Below are positions 40,701-48,539 of a stretch of 64,000 bases of DNA, in pieces. How positions within the stretch are numbered: position 1 is the stretch's first letter; each line of letters opens with the position of its first letter. The position numbers were made by a program, and so were the translations under genes. The stretch lies in assembly GCA_905221615.1 (NCBI GenBank), contig CAJNDT010006135.1:1836089-1900088 (forward strand), in the 5' to 3' direction. The notes below the pieces were generated by a model. The model worked only from the letters and a program-made list of their open reading frames with translations. It was not told the origin of the DNA and did no database searches. Source of the DNA: Symbiodinium sp. CCMP2592 (Eukaryota; Sar; Dinophyceae; Suessiales; Symbiodiniaceae).

Positions 40701-41959
40701 CCTTTTTCCTTTCCTTTACCTTTACCGAAATAGCTGGAATCAGTTGGATCATGTTCTGCCTGGTTGGCTCTCCCTTTTCCGCGGTATGACCTAAAACGGC
40801 CACGTCCTTTTCGCTTGCCACCCTTTGCTCTTCCCGGTGATCCGGGACGCATTCTTGGTCTTCTTCCCTTTTTGAATCTCCTTGCAACGAAGGCCTCATG
40901 GTCGTCAACTGTCCAGAAGACAGCTTCTTCATCCTCGGCGGCAAGAAAGCCTTCCTCAAGGGTGTCTTCGTCTTGGAGCCAGAATCCATCGACTCCGTCG
41001 TATTCACCCTGATCGAGGATGAGGAAGTTTCGACCTCCGCGTTTGCGGCGTTGGTCTCTCCTTCCATGGCGGTCCTTCTTGTGAGAAGAGTGCCGAATGT
41101 TGGGATCCTGCAGACCAGTTCTGGTCGTTGAGAACTGATCGAACATGGTCTGCCGTACCACAGGGTACGTATAGGTCTCAATTCGGTGACCTTGGTTGGT
41201 CAATGCTGTTACCAACCTCTCACGTTGCATCTCATTTAGGTCGGACTGCACTAGGAAGAGGAGAGCTAGGAGATTATCATTTAGAGGAAACGCTCTTCGA
41301 TGATTATCAAGGCGTTCCTTGTTCCATGTTTCGAAGAAACGTGCGGCGTATGTGTCTCTCTCGGTTGCATCCTGTAGGCGCAAGAAGGTTTGATCTGCCT
41401 GCACAGCTTGCATGAAATCTGGATGGGCATCTTCCAGAGCTATCTCTGGTAAGAGATCCATCCATGAGTTTTTCACGCGCTGTAGCACGATCTCAAACTT
41501 AGCAATCCAAGTCACAAAGTCTTGGTTGCCCTTCCATGCCTTGAATAGGCCGAGGAAACGCCACAGGAAAACGTACTGTTCTCCTTTCACGAAAAATGGA
41601 CGCATCTTCTTCTTGAAGTAATCTACTCCATCTGGGGCTGCAAGCCTTTCTCGGTTAAGTGATTCTTTTTGTACTGCGGCCAATCCGGAGAGCCTCGTCT
41701 TGAGAGACGGACCTCTTTTGGTGTCATCCAGCGTTGTTATGTCGCACCAGTCGTCAATCAACTGTTCATACTCAAACCACGAGGTGGTGCCATCATAGGC
41801 AGGCGCGATCTTGGGCGTTATGCCTAATGATGCAAGCATGCGGTCAGATGTTGCATATGACTGTGCGACATAAGTGGCTGGACCTTGGGAGGTCTCTTCG
41901 TTCTCATATCCCCCGGAGGATTGGGAACTGCCGTCGGCTTCGCTATGCGAGCTCGACAT
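37706..41959 (-). CDS. ORF1: Gag, aspartic protease, integrase, start of methyltransferase-like segment
   Basis: First ORF, ATG at 41957-41959, about 100 bases inside the 5' LTR. Residues about 30-300 form the helical Gag region. No CCHC knuckle is visible; instead about 370-460 is a basic glycine/lysine stretch (GKGKGKEKGKGGKGKGKGK). Protease: VILDSGCTRAMGSRY at about 588, with DSG as the catalytic triplet. Integrase: zinc motif HLKHRHMST...CSACQEH (about 936-972), then D (FVDHGELP, about 1001), D (VVGDQAF, about 1060) and E (WPNRAEAAVRLLKH, about 1094), a complete D-D-E. Near the end IDFLELYGGSPRMSHKAALS resembles S-adenosylmethionine-binding motif I of methyltransferases. The last about 35 residues look out of frame, because ORF2 continues the fold from -1. 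The frame ends at TAA (37706-37708). Confidence 0.93.
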   Translation of the reverse strand: MSSSHSEADGSSQSSGGYENEETSQGPATYVAQSYATSDRMLASLGITPKIAPAYDGTTSWFEYEQLIDDWCDITTLDDTKRGPSLKTRLSGLAAVQKESLNRERLAAPDGVDYFKKKMRPFFVKGEQYVFLWRFLGLFKAWKGNQDFVTWIAKFEIVLQRVKNSWMDLLPEIALEDAHPDFMQAVQADQTFLRLQDATERDTYAARFFETWNKERLDNHRRAFPLNDNLLALLFLVQSDLNEMQRERLVTALTNQGHRIETYTYPVVRQTMFDQFSTTRTGLQDPNIRHSSHKKDRHGRRDQRRKRGGRNFLILDQGEYDGVDGFWLQDEDTLEEGFLAAEDEEAVFWTVDDHEAFVARRFKKGRRPRMRPGSPGRAKGGKRKGRGRFRSYRGKGRANQAEHDPTDSSYFGKGKGKEKGKGGKGKGKGKDKGDKGSSFKGTKAKGKGKDTAKSASLQGDQTGSPQAYESSTAPSWDSWYEDSYYTDSSWNYAAYDDQTSYTYYASQASRRKTRRKKRRNQAGSSGRGTDPSAHQEPVFNSSVSYVPQVFEPSEGQGVETATAVFPLQHTVLSALTERINLDKSPTFVILDSGCTRAMGSRYAVNRLIKAVKQRAPGMIDFTFSPSNTKFSFADSETALIKERVTLWFNTTPRRDTTIEVLDQGRVPILFSIEQMRNLRMTLECSPTADLATCEAFGLYKTPLPISTNNHLVLDLLGFTSTRKYLPKSGTSFSATETALGANKPYTRIPEGRCPACAGQKRAHTYLKGCDKAPEGAADPPPKRISGKKKPLPSDPAESSAKKLDPPEPSGDAPEPSGPSEPSSGSRDKPAESSAPHEPPEEERLEVPPAKIKTPKGLKNLLKKSRKYAVKPPVEEKSKVPGADDGTEVRPLESREYPAPGTDSPTGEEIVAEPSPSLPIALRRIHEKLKDPVELYKLHLKHRHMSTDQFKRRTKALQIPKEIYELYDQLVKKCSACQEHVRAPSRAKISGLRSETFGDLTFVDHGELPIPGKDSRLVFLILYDGATNLLTAEVVQDKEEHTTMSIMNDYFEKFQINPKVVVGDQAFMTPKMEAYYNRQNIKPVATGPGTPWPNRAEAAVRLLKHQIKLILQILKDGDPQYNGITMKYGNLVRQACLARNSSITYGGVTPLEMAFGRRPRDVITPENADPNQLTGNPTDTEVTARAIKELANRAYQEARQSDDLRRDLAARLSMTQGPFSLGDKVFYWSEDKSKIGSTGSKHGSWLKGKVISELGGSMVGVDLGTRIVRVNISKLRKNYDITSDVEIPLAPDEETLTSEGSDHASCMVTFDASLQSTDLTVPHQECHWQVTSTGKIDFLELYGGSPRMSHKAALSGLRVGQPVDLRSGLDLEQPQGRSNLLRSSRNKNLLLLLCHRTILSGLAGTHSGRKALPRDFLF

Positions 41960-42043
41960 TGTGCTGCCTCTTATCCGCTTGGTTAAGCGTTCGGCGAGGC
42001 CGACCGCTGTAGCGGACTTTGTGAGGCGGGCGGCCCTTTCCGG

Positions 42044-42055
42044 GCTCCGCTACCA
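42044..42055 (-). promoter_or_regulatory. Primer-binding site, initiator tRNA type
   Basis: The minus strand reads TGGTAGCGGAGC, six bases inside the 5' LTR. It would pair with a tRNA 3' end GCTCCGCTACCA, close to the TGGTA-start sites used by Ty1/copia elements with initiator methionine tRNA. The host tRNA is not known. Confidence 0.75.
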
Positions 42056-42061
42056 GAAAAC

Positions 42062-42309
42062 TGTGCCGATACACCCCCAAGGAATACTCCTTGTGAGGAG
42101 GTGTATGACCAGTTATTCCCTAAGGATCAAAGGGCAGCGCCCTGCACACGGACAGTAGTTGTTTTGTCTTGCTACGCAAGGAGAGCTTGTCTTGTCTCAA
42201 TATGGTAAAACCACTGTGAGCCAATGGGCAGCGGAATGTATATGTATGAGCATGCAGCCATTGCTGTAGGTACCTGTTAGAGCTACCCCTTTAGAGGTTT
42301 ATGGTTTCA
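42062..42309 (-). repeat. 5' LTR
   Basis: Identical to 26406-26653 at all 248 positions. Read on the minus strand, transcription of the element would start within it and proceed toward lower coordinates. Confidence 0.95.
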
Positions 42310-42721
42310 CCCCCCCCCCCTCCCCCCTTCCCTCCCGCCCCTCCTCCGCTCGCTGACAGGTGCGAGCTTTCTGGAGTTTTCGACGACACGGGACTGCAAT
42401 GTAGCATCTTTATGTGTTGGGGCTCGCTTTAAAGGTTGTAGTACCAAGCGAGTTTCAAACCTGAATTCCTAACCCTACACCCTGACCCCAGGCTGAAAAA
42501 TTGGGGCTCGCCTGTAAGGCTGCAGTACCAAGGGAGTTTCAAACCTGAATTTCTAATCCTACACCCTAACCCCAGCCTGAAAAACTTTCAAAGCCCGGAC
42601 AACACCTGCACCCGAAAGCACGACGCCCCCCTCTCCCTCCTGCATCCCCGCTTCCCCTCGTAGCCACTCGCCGCATGAGCGTACAGCCGGGCCGAGGCGG
42701 ACGACGCGCAGCGTTTCAAAT
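42310..42721. mobile_element. Right part of the GC-rich insert in the K element
   Basis: Begins with a C/T tract that continues the one at 26350-26405. Includes a tandem duplication (42417-42584) and GGGCCGAGGCG near the end. With 26245-26405 it makes a roughly 570-bp insert whose family I do not recognise. Confidence 0.55.
42417..42584. repeat. Two tandem 84-bp units
   Basis: TTGGGGCTCGC starts at 42417 and again at 42501. Both units continue through 'agtaccaag.gagtttcaaacctgaatt.ctaa.cctacaccct.accccag.ctgaaaaa' with few differences. Confidence 0.8.
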
Positions 42722-42795
42722 TATTATATACCCATTAAATAGCCCATTATAGGGTAGGGGTCCCCATTAAGGGTCCCTCCTTTTCCCCTTTGATT
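42722..42795. mobile_element. Right half of the split family K palindrome
   Basis: Resumes at TATTATATACCCATT and ends GGTCCCTCCTTTTCCCCTTT. Joined to 26182-26244 with one TATT, it reproduces the K consensus seen at 21566-21703. Confidence 0.75.
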
Positions 42796-42830
42796 ATAAG
42801 GACCCCAAAACGAATGCTCGGACACACATA

Positions 42831-42933
42831 GGTAGTTGTCAAAATTAGGGTCCCTTTTTGGGTACCCTAAATAATAGGTGCCGTACTATATAATCGGGAC
42901 CCAAAAAAGGGACCTTAATTTTGACAACCACCC
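42831..42933. mobile_element. MITE-like palindrome, family E
   Basis: GGTAGTTGTCAAAATTAGGG mirrors CCTTAATTTTGACAACCACC. Centre 'gtaccctaaataataggtgccgtac'. Confidence 0.7.
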
Positions 42934-42939
42934 ATATGG

Positions 42940-43345
42940 GCCCCAAGTCCACGCTGTGTCAGGCTTCTGGCCTAGGTTGAGACTTAGGGTTAAGGTTTGA
43001 AAACCCTTAAACGCTCAACACCAAACCCCTGTTGAGATTCTATGAACGTAAGGACTGCTCTGCAAGGGCGCCTAAACCCTCGTAACCCCAAAACCGTGAA
43101 CCCTATACCCTCGAATTGAGAGAGGCAATCCCAAACCCGTAAACCCGAAACCCTAAACCCTAAACTCTATAAACCCAAACCCCAAATCCCTAAACCCGAA
43201 ACCGAAGGAACCTCTCCCGCCAAAGCTTCAAGTGCCGTTCCATTTCGGCCAGCCTTGGGCGATGCTTTCTGGAGACTGGTCTTGACTATAACACCCTTAG
43301 AACCATAATAAACATCATAATAGTTTAATGTTCTCTTGGGTGCTA
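42940..43345. other. CCCTAAA repeats with short unique islands
   Basis: Islands at 43030-43075 and 43215-43290 are open on the minus strand next to AG and GT contexts (for example MERHLKLWRER near 43220), but they are too short to call as exons with confidence. Confidence 0.35.
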
Positions 43346-43453
43346 TATGGGAGTTTCCGAGAATTGGGGGTCCTTAAGTTGGGGTCCTTATAATAAGGAT
43401 CCTACTATTTAGGGTACTATATTAGGGTCCCCTATTTTCGGAAACTCCCATAT
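43346..43453. mobile_element. MITE-like palindrome, family D
   Basis: ATATGGGAGTTTCCGA mirrors TCGGAAACTCCCATAT. The centre is 'aaggatcctactatttagggtac'. Confidence 0.7.
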
Positions 43454-43522
43454 GAACAAAATAAAACAATTCCTAAGGAGACAATAGTTGCAGGAAGGTA
43501 ACGTTCAGGGTTCAGGGATTAT

Positions 43523-43717
43523 CTAGACCCAAGAGTAACCTAGGAACAAAAAGGGTGCCCTTTTTGGTTTAAAGGGGCTTATAAGGGGACCTGAACCCTA
43601 AAAAAAGGGAATAAGGGCCTACTCCAGGTTTTAGTTATGGTGTCTAGGCCCAGACCTTCCAAAACCCCTTAATTAAGGAATAGACCCTTAATTAAGGGAT
43701 TTTGGAAGGTCTGGGGG
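43523..43717. mobile_element. Family M (identical to 22871) then short family J
   Basis: 43523-43635 is an exact 113-bp copy of 22871-22983. 43649-43717 is a compact J palindrome: CCCAGACCTTCCAAAACCCC mirrors GGATTTTGGAAGGTCTGGG, with only 'aattaaggaatagacccttaatt' between. Confidence 0.7.
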
Positions 43718-43877
43718 GCTTCAAGGTTGAGGCTTTGGGGTTCAGGGCTAAGGGTTTAGGAACGTCATGTCGGGTGTGGGATGTAGTCCCTAAGGCTCCA
43801 TGTACCCTTGTAGTAAATACTTAGGCCTTAAAGTACCTATATAGGGACTACTTTGGGGCTTAAGTATCTACTATAAG

Positions 43878-45115
43878 AACCCACTGTTTAAGAACCAGAG
43901 CCCCTACCCAAGGCGGAATTCACCAGATTCAAATTGCCTCAATGTTAAGAACCTTAGGGTACCCTAGTTTTTTGGGTCAGGTTCTTAATTTTTTGAGTGC
44001 TTTCCCTCACCAAAGAAATTTAGAATCGAAAACTAAATTTCCGAACCCTCCACATCAAGAAGCCCTCTGCCCGAACATAATGAACGTATGATGGCTGGGC
44101 AACAGCAGGCATGCCACAGCGCAGTGGTTGTGCATGAGTTCTGGAGACAAGAGATCTTGTTTCGAACGCCATTGGTGTCATGCACTGAAAATTTAGAATT
44201 GAAATCTAAATTTTCCAAACCTCCAGCATCCTGCCTGTGCTTCCATGATTCCAAGGCACCAGGAAATTCAGAATTGAAAAATCGTTTTTCCACAACAGCC
44301 TCCTACTGGCCCTGTGGTTCCAGGCCCAAGGCTTCGACCCACACCGACGGCGTCAGGAAACTTAGAATCCAAAAATAAATTTCCAGCTCTTCCTCCCAAC
44401 CCCCAAAAACCCCTCGCCCACAAAGGAAGGACACTGACCGAGCCGAGGACAGCACTGCGACAGCACCCCCTAGCGCAGTGGTTCCGCGTAGGCCCCTATG
44501 CGGAAAGCCTTTGTTTCAATCCCCAGTGGTGTCATGCCGCTGCGGGAAGCTTGCCCGCAGCTCGTATTCCACCGAAACAGAGCCCCTTGCCACCAAACCG
44601 TGGAAATTTAGAATTCAAAAATAGACTTTCCACACCAGCCTCCTCCTGGCCCTGTGGTCCTTGGCCCAAGCCACACCCCCGGCACCAGGAAATTTAGAAT
44701 CCAAAAGTAAATTTTCTGGAGGGCTGCGGAAATTTAGAATTGAAAACAAAATTTTCCAGACCCCCGTAGCCCACCGAACCCCCACCAGGAAATTTAGAAT
44801 CCAAAAATAAATTTTCTGGAGGGCCCCTGGCCGTGCCCTCCGCCCCGAGTCCTTTCGACGAGCTGTGGAAACTTAGAATTGAAAATTAAATTTTCCAGAC
44901 CCCCATGGCCCACCGCCCCCCACCAGGAAATTTAGAATCCAAAAGTAAATTTCCTGAGAGCCCTTGGTCCATTGGTCAAGGTACCGGATAAGAACGTGGT
45001 TAAGAACCTGAGCCTACCCTAGCTGCTCGAACGGCAAAATCACATGTAATGGAAATTAAGAACCTTAGGGTACCCTACTCTCGCCGAACGGGGTTCTTAT
45101 ACAGGGTTTTCACTG
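43878..45115. mobile_element. 1238-bp TIR element nested in family F
   Basis: Flanked by TATAAG duplications. The ends are related as inverted repeats: left AACCCACTGTTTAAGAACC, right (reverse complement) AACCCTGTATAAGAACCCC. Just inside, 'gttaagaaccttagggtaccctag' at the left and 'attaagaaccttagggtaccctac' at the right lie in direct orientation. The interior carries ten short palindromes. No transposase ORF is visible, so it is probably non-autonomous. The transposon superfamily is not assigned. Confidence 0.7.
44015..44955. repeat. Array of ten short palindromes
   Basis: Ten about 30-bp imperfect palindromes of the form GGAAATTTAGAAT...AAATTTTCC, at about 44015, 44187, 44262, 44356, 44602, 44688, 44728, 44788, 44867 and 44926. 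Two core types occur, AGAATTGAAAA and AGAATCCAAAA. Spacing is irregular (about 40-250 bp), with GC-rich unique sequence between them, including a repeated 'cctcct.ctggccctgtggt'. Confidence 0.8.
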
Positions 45116-45223
45116 TATAAGGGTACATGAAGCCTTTGGGAGTGCTGGAAAGATGGCGAAAGGCTGGGAATGTGCGGACCGCTCAGAGCTCCGAGCCACT
45201 GTAGTTTCGGATCTTTGGTGCTA

Positions 45224-45324
45224 CTGCTGATGGACAAAATCCTGCATTAGCCATTAGAAGGAATATACTATAGTTCCCATAGTTTAGAGTCCTTAGGGTC
45301 ATGCAGGATTTTGTCCATCAGCAG
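45224..45324. mobile_element. Family B palindrome, second subtype, TA-flanked
   Basis: CTGCTGATGGACAAAATCC mirrors GGATTTTGTCCATCAGCAG. TA at 45222-45223 and 45325-45326. It shares the 'ctgcatta...gcaggat' interior with the CGGTTGATGATA subtype. Confidence 0.75.
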
Positions 45325-45459
45325 TATCACAATGGCAGGAGTGTGGCTTATAATAGGACAACCTGACACCCCTAAACCCTAAACCCTCAAGTCCAGGCCA
45401 ACGTGTTCATGGAAAGGTCCTGCTGGGTTTCCTGAACCCTAAACCCTATAAATCCTAAA

Positions 45460-45550
45460 CCCCATAGATCCCTTTAAGGAACCCCATAGATCCCTTTAAG
45501 GAACCCTATAGATCCCGTTAAGGAACCCTATAGATCCCGTTAAGGAACCC
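45460..45550. repeat. Tandem repeat, about 23-bp unit
   Basis: Four units of 'aaccctatagatcccgttaagg' in direct orientation with small changes. Confidence 0.7.
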
Positions 45551-45709
45551 TAAACCCTATAGCTTCAGGGTTTAGCGATCAAGCGGCTTGGCTTTCGAGC
45601 CCTTAGCCCGAAAATCAAAACTGTCAAAACAAAAACACCACTCTAAGCCCTAGAATCAGCAAAGCACAAACCTCAAACCATCAAAACTCTGATGGAAACC
45701 CACTTATTC

Positions 45710-45798
45710 CCAAAGGGTCCAAGTATCATTATCGTCTATACTTACAGGGCATTTTGGGGGTCTAAGTATATACCATAATGATACTTGGACCCTTTGGG
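45710..45798. mobile_element. MITE-like palindrome, family F/G relative
   Basis: CCCAAAGGGTCCAAGTATC mirrors GATACTTGGACCCTTTGGG and pairing continues through ATTATCG/CATAATG. Only 89 bp. Confidence 0.7.
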
Positions 45799-45999
45799 AT
45801 TGGGGCCCTTAACGGGACCGATACCACAAGGAACCTCGCGGTCGGGTGAAAGCCCCAACCCAAAACCCCGGGAGGACCTGGACCCAGACAATTTAAGGCT
45901 TTGGGTTTACGGTTCAGGTCAGGGTTTAAGTGGTTTAGGGTTTAGGATTTAGGGTCTACCTTAATCCCAAATAACCTATCTTTTCAGGCCTTATATAAA

Positions 46000-46090
46000 T
46001 ATGGGACTCTATATTAGTACCCCAAATCGTAGGATCCTCGTTATCAGGACCCCTAAATAAGGTACCCCTAATTTTCGGAAAGTCCCATAT
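46000..46090. mobile_element. MITE-like palindrome, family D, short
   Basis: TATGGGACTCTATATTAG mirrors 'aattttcggaaAGTCCCATA'. The left inner arm has diverged. Confidence 0.55.
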
Positions 46091-46365
46091 AAAGAATTCA
46101 GAATCCGAAACCCAAAAAACTTCGGTTCTTTGGGGTCCAGGTAGTGTTTAGGGCTTGGTGGGGAGTTGGAGTTTGAAGTTTGTCGCGACTTCCCTGGTTT
46201 TGAGGCTTCTTTGAGGCTGTGGGGCCGGGAACCCTGAACCCTAAACCTTAAAATTCCCTAAACCCTATAGAACCCTGAAAGGAACCCTTAAAGGAGCCCT
46301 TAAAGGAGCCCTGAAAGTGTATATGCTCTGGGAACCCTAAACCCTAAACATGGGATTCAGCTCGT

Positions 46366-46450
46366 GGGTTTAGGGCTTAGGGTTTAGGGGTTTAGGGGTT
46401 TGGGGTTTAGGGGTTTAGGGTTTAGGGTTTAGGGTTTAGGGTTTAGGGTT
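46366..46450. repeat. Interstitial TTTAGGG tract
   Basis: About eleven TTTAGGG units in plus orientation, several perfect. Confidence 0.75.
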
Positions 46451-46486
46451 AACGGGCTTTGAAGTAACCAGGAGGGATGAAAACAT

Positions 46487-46598
46487 ACCTTAACCTACCC
46501 AACCCGTACTTTTTTGTAGGGTCCCTATAACTCCATCTTAGGGTTCATAATAAGAATAATAAGAACCTACAGAAAAGTAGGGCTTGGTAGGCTAAGGT
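46487..46598. mobile_element. MITE-like palindrome, family Q
   Basis: ACCTTAACCTACCCAACCC mirrors GGCTTGGTAGGCTAAGGT; inner 'gtacttttttgtaggg' and 'cctacagaaaagtaggg' pair. Confidence 0.6.
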
Positions 46599-46784
46599 AG
46601 ACTGAAATTTGTTCATAACTGCAAGTAACAGGTCCCAAAAGAGGTTTAACGTATGGTACTGCAGACCCAGGTACCCAGGAGGAAAACATAGACTGAAACG
46701 TGTTCATAATGGTTCAAAATTTGTAACAGGCCCTAAAGGAGGTTTGAAGTGTGCTACTCCAAAACCCAGCTCAGAGTCCAGAAA
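46598..46784. repeat. Two tandem units of about 91 bp
   Basis: 'TAGACTGAAA.{2}TGTTCATAA' starts at 46598 and 46689. Both units run through 'gtaacaggccc.aaa.gaggttt' and 'gt.ctactccaaaacccag'-like sequence. A diverged single unit lies near 12150. Confidence 0.7.
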
Positions 46785-46893
46785 CCCAGAGGGTCCAAGT
46801 ACCCAAATAGTAGGGTTTTAGGTCCCAAAATCCATACTCCGAATGGTCTTTGGACCTTGAAACCCTCCTATTTGGGTACTTGCACCCTTAGGG
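46785..46893. mobile_element. MITE-like palindrome, family G
   Basis: CCCAGAGGGTCCAAGTACCC mirrors GGGTACTTGCACCCTTAGGG. The interior 'aaatagtagggtttt' and 'aaaccctcctattt' pair. Confidence 0.65.
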
Positions 46894-46913
46894 CATGGCT
46901 TCAACTCGACTAC

Positions 46914-47063
46914 CTGACGTCCAAACTCTCGCTTCGGCTGCCATTCGGGCTTGTGGTTCATGTCCGGCTTAATTATACCCCAGAAAGGTACGCTTGGAAG
47001 ACAAATGGCTGGAACATGTCCGCGCATTGAAGGACGAGATGCTCAAGCTCCTCCAAGTTTAGG
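46914..47063 (-). other. Unique island, possible coding fragment with frame change
   Basis: On the minus strand 47063-46979 is open (LEELEHLVLQCADMFQPFVF) and 46967-46914 is open in another frame (PDMNHKPEWQPKREFGRQ). The 11 bases between are too few for an intron, so this may be a decayed coding fragment. No family recognised. Confidence 0.3.
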
Positions 47064-47194
47064 CTTGGGGTAGGGGTTTAGGGGTTTAGGGAATTTGGGG
47101 TTTAGGGTTTAAGGGTTCGGGGTTTGGGGTTTCAGGGCTTGGGGTTTGGAGTTTGGGAGTTGAGGGGCTGAGTACCTTAGGCCAAAAATGGTTA

Positions 47195-47305
47195 CCTATA
47201 GTCTCCATTGTAGTTCCTTTTTTCTGTTTTTCCAGTTTTATGGTTAGGATCCTATAATGGAGATTCTGGTTAACCCAAAAAAGGAACTACAATGGAGACT
47301 ATAGG
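47195..47305. mobile_element. Palindrome with CCTATAGTCTCC ends, TA-flanked
   Basis: CCTATAGTCTCCATTGTAGTTCC mirrors GGAACTACAATGGAGACTATAGG. TA at 47193-47194 and 47306-47307. A relative of family C/P by its 'tagttcctttttt' interior. Confidence 0.7.
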
Positions 47306-47333
47306 TATAACCTTTGTAATTACAGTGGGATTT

Positions 47334-47433
47334 GGGTGGTTGTCAAGCCTAGGGTGCCTTTTTGGATCCTTATCATAATACGGCACCTAATATTAGGGTA
47401 CCCAATAAGGGGCCATAATTTTGACAACGACCC
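47334..47433. mobile_element. MITE-like palindrome, family E
   Basis: GGGTGGTTGTCAAGCC mirrors 'aattTTGACAACGACCC'; centre 'tcataatacggcacctaatattagg'. Confidence 0.65.
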
Positions 47434-47663
47434 ATACATTACCATAATGGGATAAGGTCCCAAAGGACCGCTCTTCTTAAGGGTGCTAGGGATATGATTC
47501 CATAATGGTAGTATATGTGGAACCTCTGGGATACCCTTTAACCATAAACCCTAAAATAGTATCCTAAGGTACCCTTAAAGGAACCCTTATGAAAACCTGC
47601 TAAGGGACCCCTGACAGTATGAGCCCAATACTCCAAATAGGGGTTGAGGCTGAGATTTTCTCA

Positions 47664-47808
47664 GCCCCAAACCCTAAACCCTAAACCCTAAACCCCTAAA
47701 CCCTAAACCCTAAACCCCCTAAACCCCCTAAACCCCCTAAACCCTAAACCCTAAACCCTAAACCCCCTAAACCCCCTAAACCCTAAACCCTAAACCCTAA
47801 ACCCTAAA
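47664..47808. repeat. Longest regular CCCTAAA tract
   Basis: About twenty units, mostly perfect CCCTAAA with some CCCCCTAAA. It abuts a unique 52-bp island at 47810. Confidence 0.85.
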
Positions 47809-47809
47809 C

Positions 47810-47861
47810 CGTGGTTACCGATTCAGCCTCCAAGTTTGAGGCTCCCTCAAGCTTGCACTCC
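47810..47861 (-). other. Possible 52-bp exon between telomere-like tracts
   Basis: The minus strand reads GTTTAG then GGAGTGCAAG at one edge, and ACCACG then GTTTAGGG at the other. The 17-codon frame reads ECKLEGASNLEAESVTT. Both putative splice sites fall in telomere-like sequence. Confidence 0.3.
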
Positions 47862-47879
47862 CTAAACTCGGTTGGTGAC

Positions 47880-48144
47880 ATAAACTAGCGTAAGGATCCT
47901 AAACTGTGGGAATTATGGTATATTCCTTATTATGGGTGGTGCAGGATTTATATCATCAACCGTTCGAAGCCCCAAACCCCTACACAAATTTAGGGATTTA
48001 GGACGTTTAACGGTCGCACAGTTCAGGGTCGTTATCGGTCGTACTGTTGATGGACCAAATCCTGCATGACCCTAAGGACTCTAAACTATGGGACTTATGG
48101 TATATTCCTTATAATGGGTAACGCAGGATTTTGTCCGTCAGCAG
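47880..48144. mobile_element. Two family B palindromes
   Basis: 47880-47962 is a left-truncated B copy ending GGATTTATATCATCAACCG. 48044-48144 is the second subtype (CTGTTGATGGACCAAATCC and GGATTTTGTCCGTCAGCAG) with TA at 48042-48043 and 48145-48146. Confidence 0.7.
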
Positions 48145-48234
48145 TACCTTTAAAAAAAAACAAACCATAAAACAGCGCGCTTAGTACGATGTCCTTGCGT
48201 TGAATTTGGCTGCAAAACTCATCATAGGATACTA

Positions 48235-48366
48235 CTTGGAGGGTCGGGGGACTTAGTAACTGGTTATTTTAGGGACTTATAAGTACCATAGCCCCAATTA
48301 GGGTCCCTTTTAGGGTACTTATAAGTATACTTACTAACTACTTACTAAGTCCCCCGACCCCCCAAG
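48235..48366. mobile_element. MITE-like palindrome, family A, TA-flanked, recent
   Basis: 132 bp. It differs from 63329-63460 at only one position that I can find. TA at 48233-48234 and 48367-48368. Confidence 0.8.
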
Positions 48367-48397
48367 TATGGGGGCCCGAAGGTCTACATCTTAAGAC

Positions 48398-48443
48398 CCT
48401 TGTCTGAGTCGAGGCGAAAGTTGGTCTCGTAGAATCTCAGATC
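48398..48443 (-). other. Possible 46-bp exon
   Basis: The minus strand reads TTCGAG then GATCTGAGA and, 15 codons later, GACAAGG then GTCTTAAG. The frame reads DLRFYETNFRLDSDK. No family recognised. Confidence 0.25.
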
Positions 48444-48539
48444 CTCGAACCCCCTCCCCCAAAAGCCCAGGAACCGCCAAGCCCAAACTTTAATCCTGAG
48501 ATCCTAAACCTTAAACCCTAAACCCTAAACCCTAAACCA

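Larger units (their letters stand above)
26406..42309 (-). mobile_element. Full-length copia-type LTR retrotransposon, 15.9 kb
   Basis: Bounded by two identical 248-bp LTRs with TG...CA ends. CCCCC directly abuts both sides (26401-26405 and 42310-42314), consistent with a 5-bp target duplication, although the site is a C tract. Read on the minus strand it has a primer-binding site next to the 5' LTR, then four long ORFs: Gag-protease-integrase, reverse transcriptase-RNase H, and two accessory ORFs. Integrase before reverse transcriptase is the Ty1/copia order. Identical LTRs indicate a recent insertion. It is about three times the usual copia length, mainly because of the 7.1-kb accessory region 26654-33867. 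Two frame breaks may or may not prevent activity. Confidence 0.95.
43788..45140. mobile_element. Family F palindrome split by a 1.24-kb element
   Basis: The left part 43788-43877 begins CCCTAAGGCTCCATGTACCC. The right part 45116-45140 ends GGGTACATGAAGCCTTTGGG. They join into an F palindrome like 16112-16220. TATAAG occurs at both edges of the intervening DNA (43872-43877 and 45116-45121). Confidence 0.75.

Noticed and set aside
27081..41621. Many plus-strand ORFs of 60-156 codons
   Set aside because: They are antisense shadows of the four minus-strand ORFs of the LTR element.
44015..44955. CRISPR-like array
   Set aside because: Repeats are palindromic but vary in sequence, spacing is irregular, and there is no cas gene; the setting is eukaryotic and inside a TIR element.
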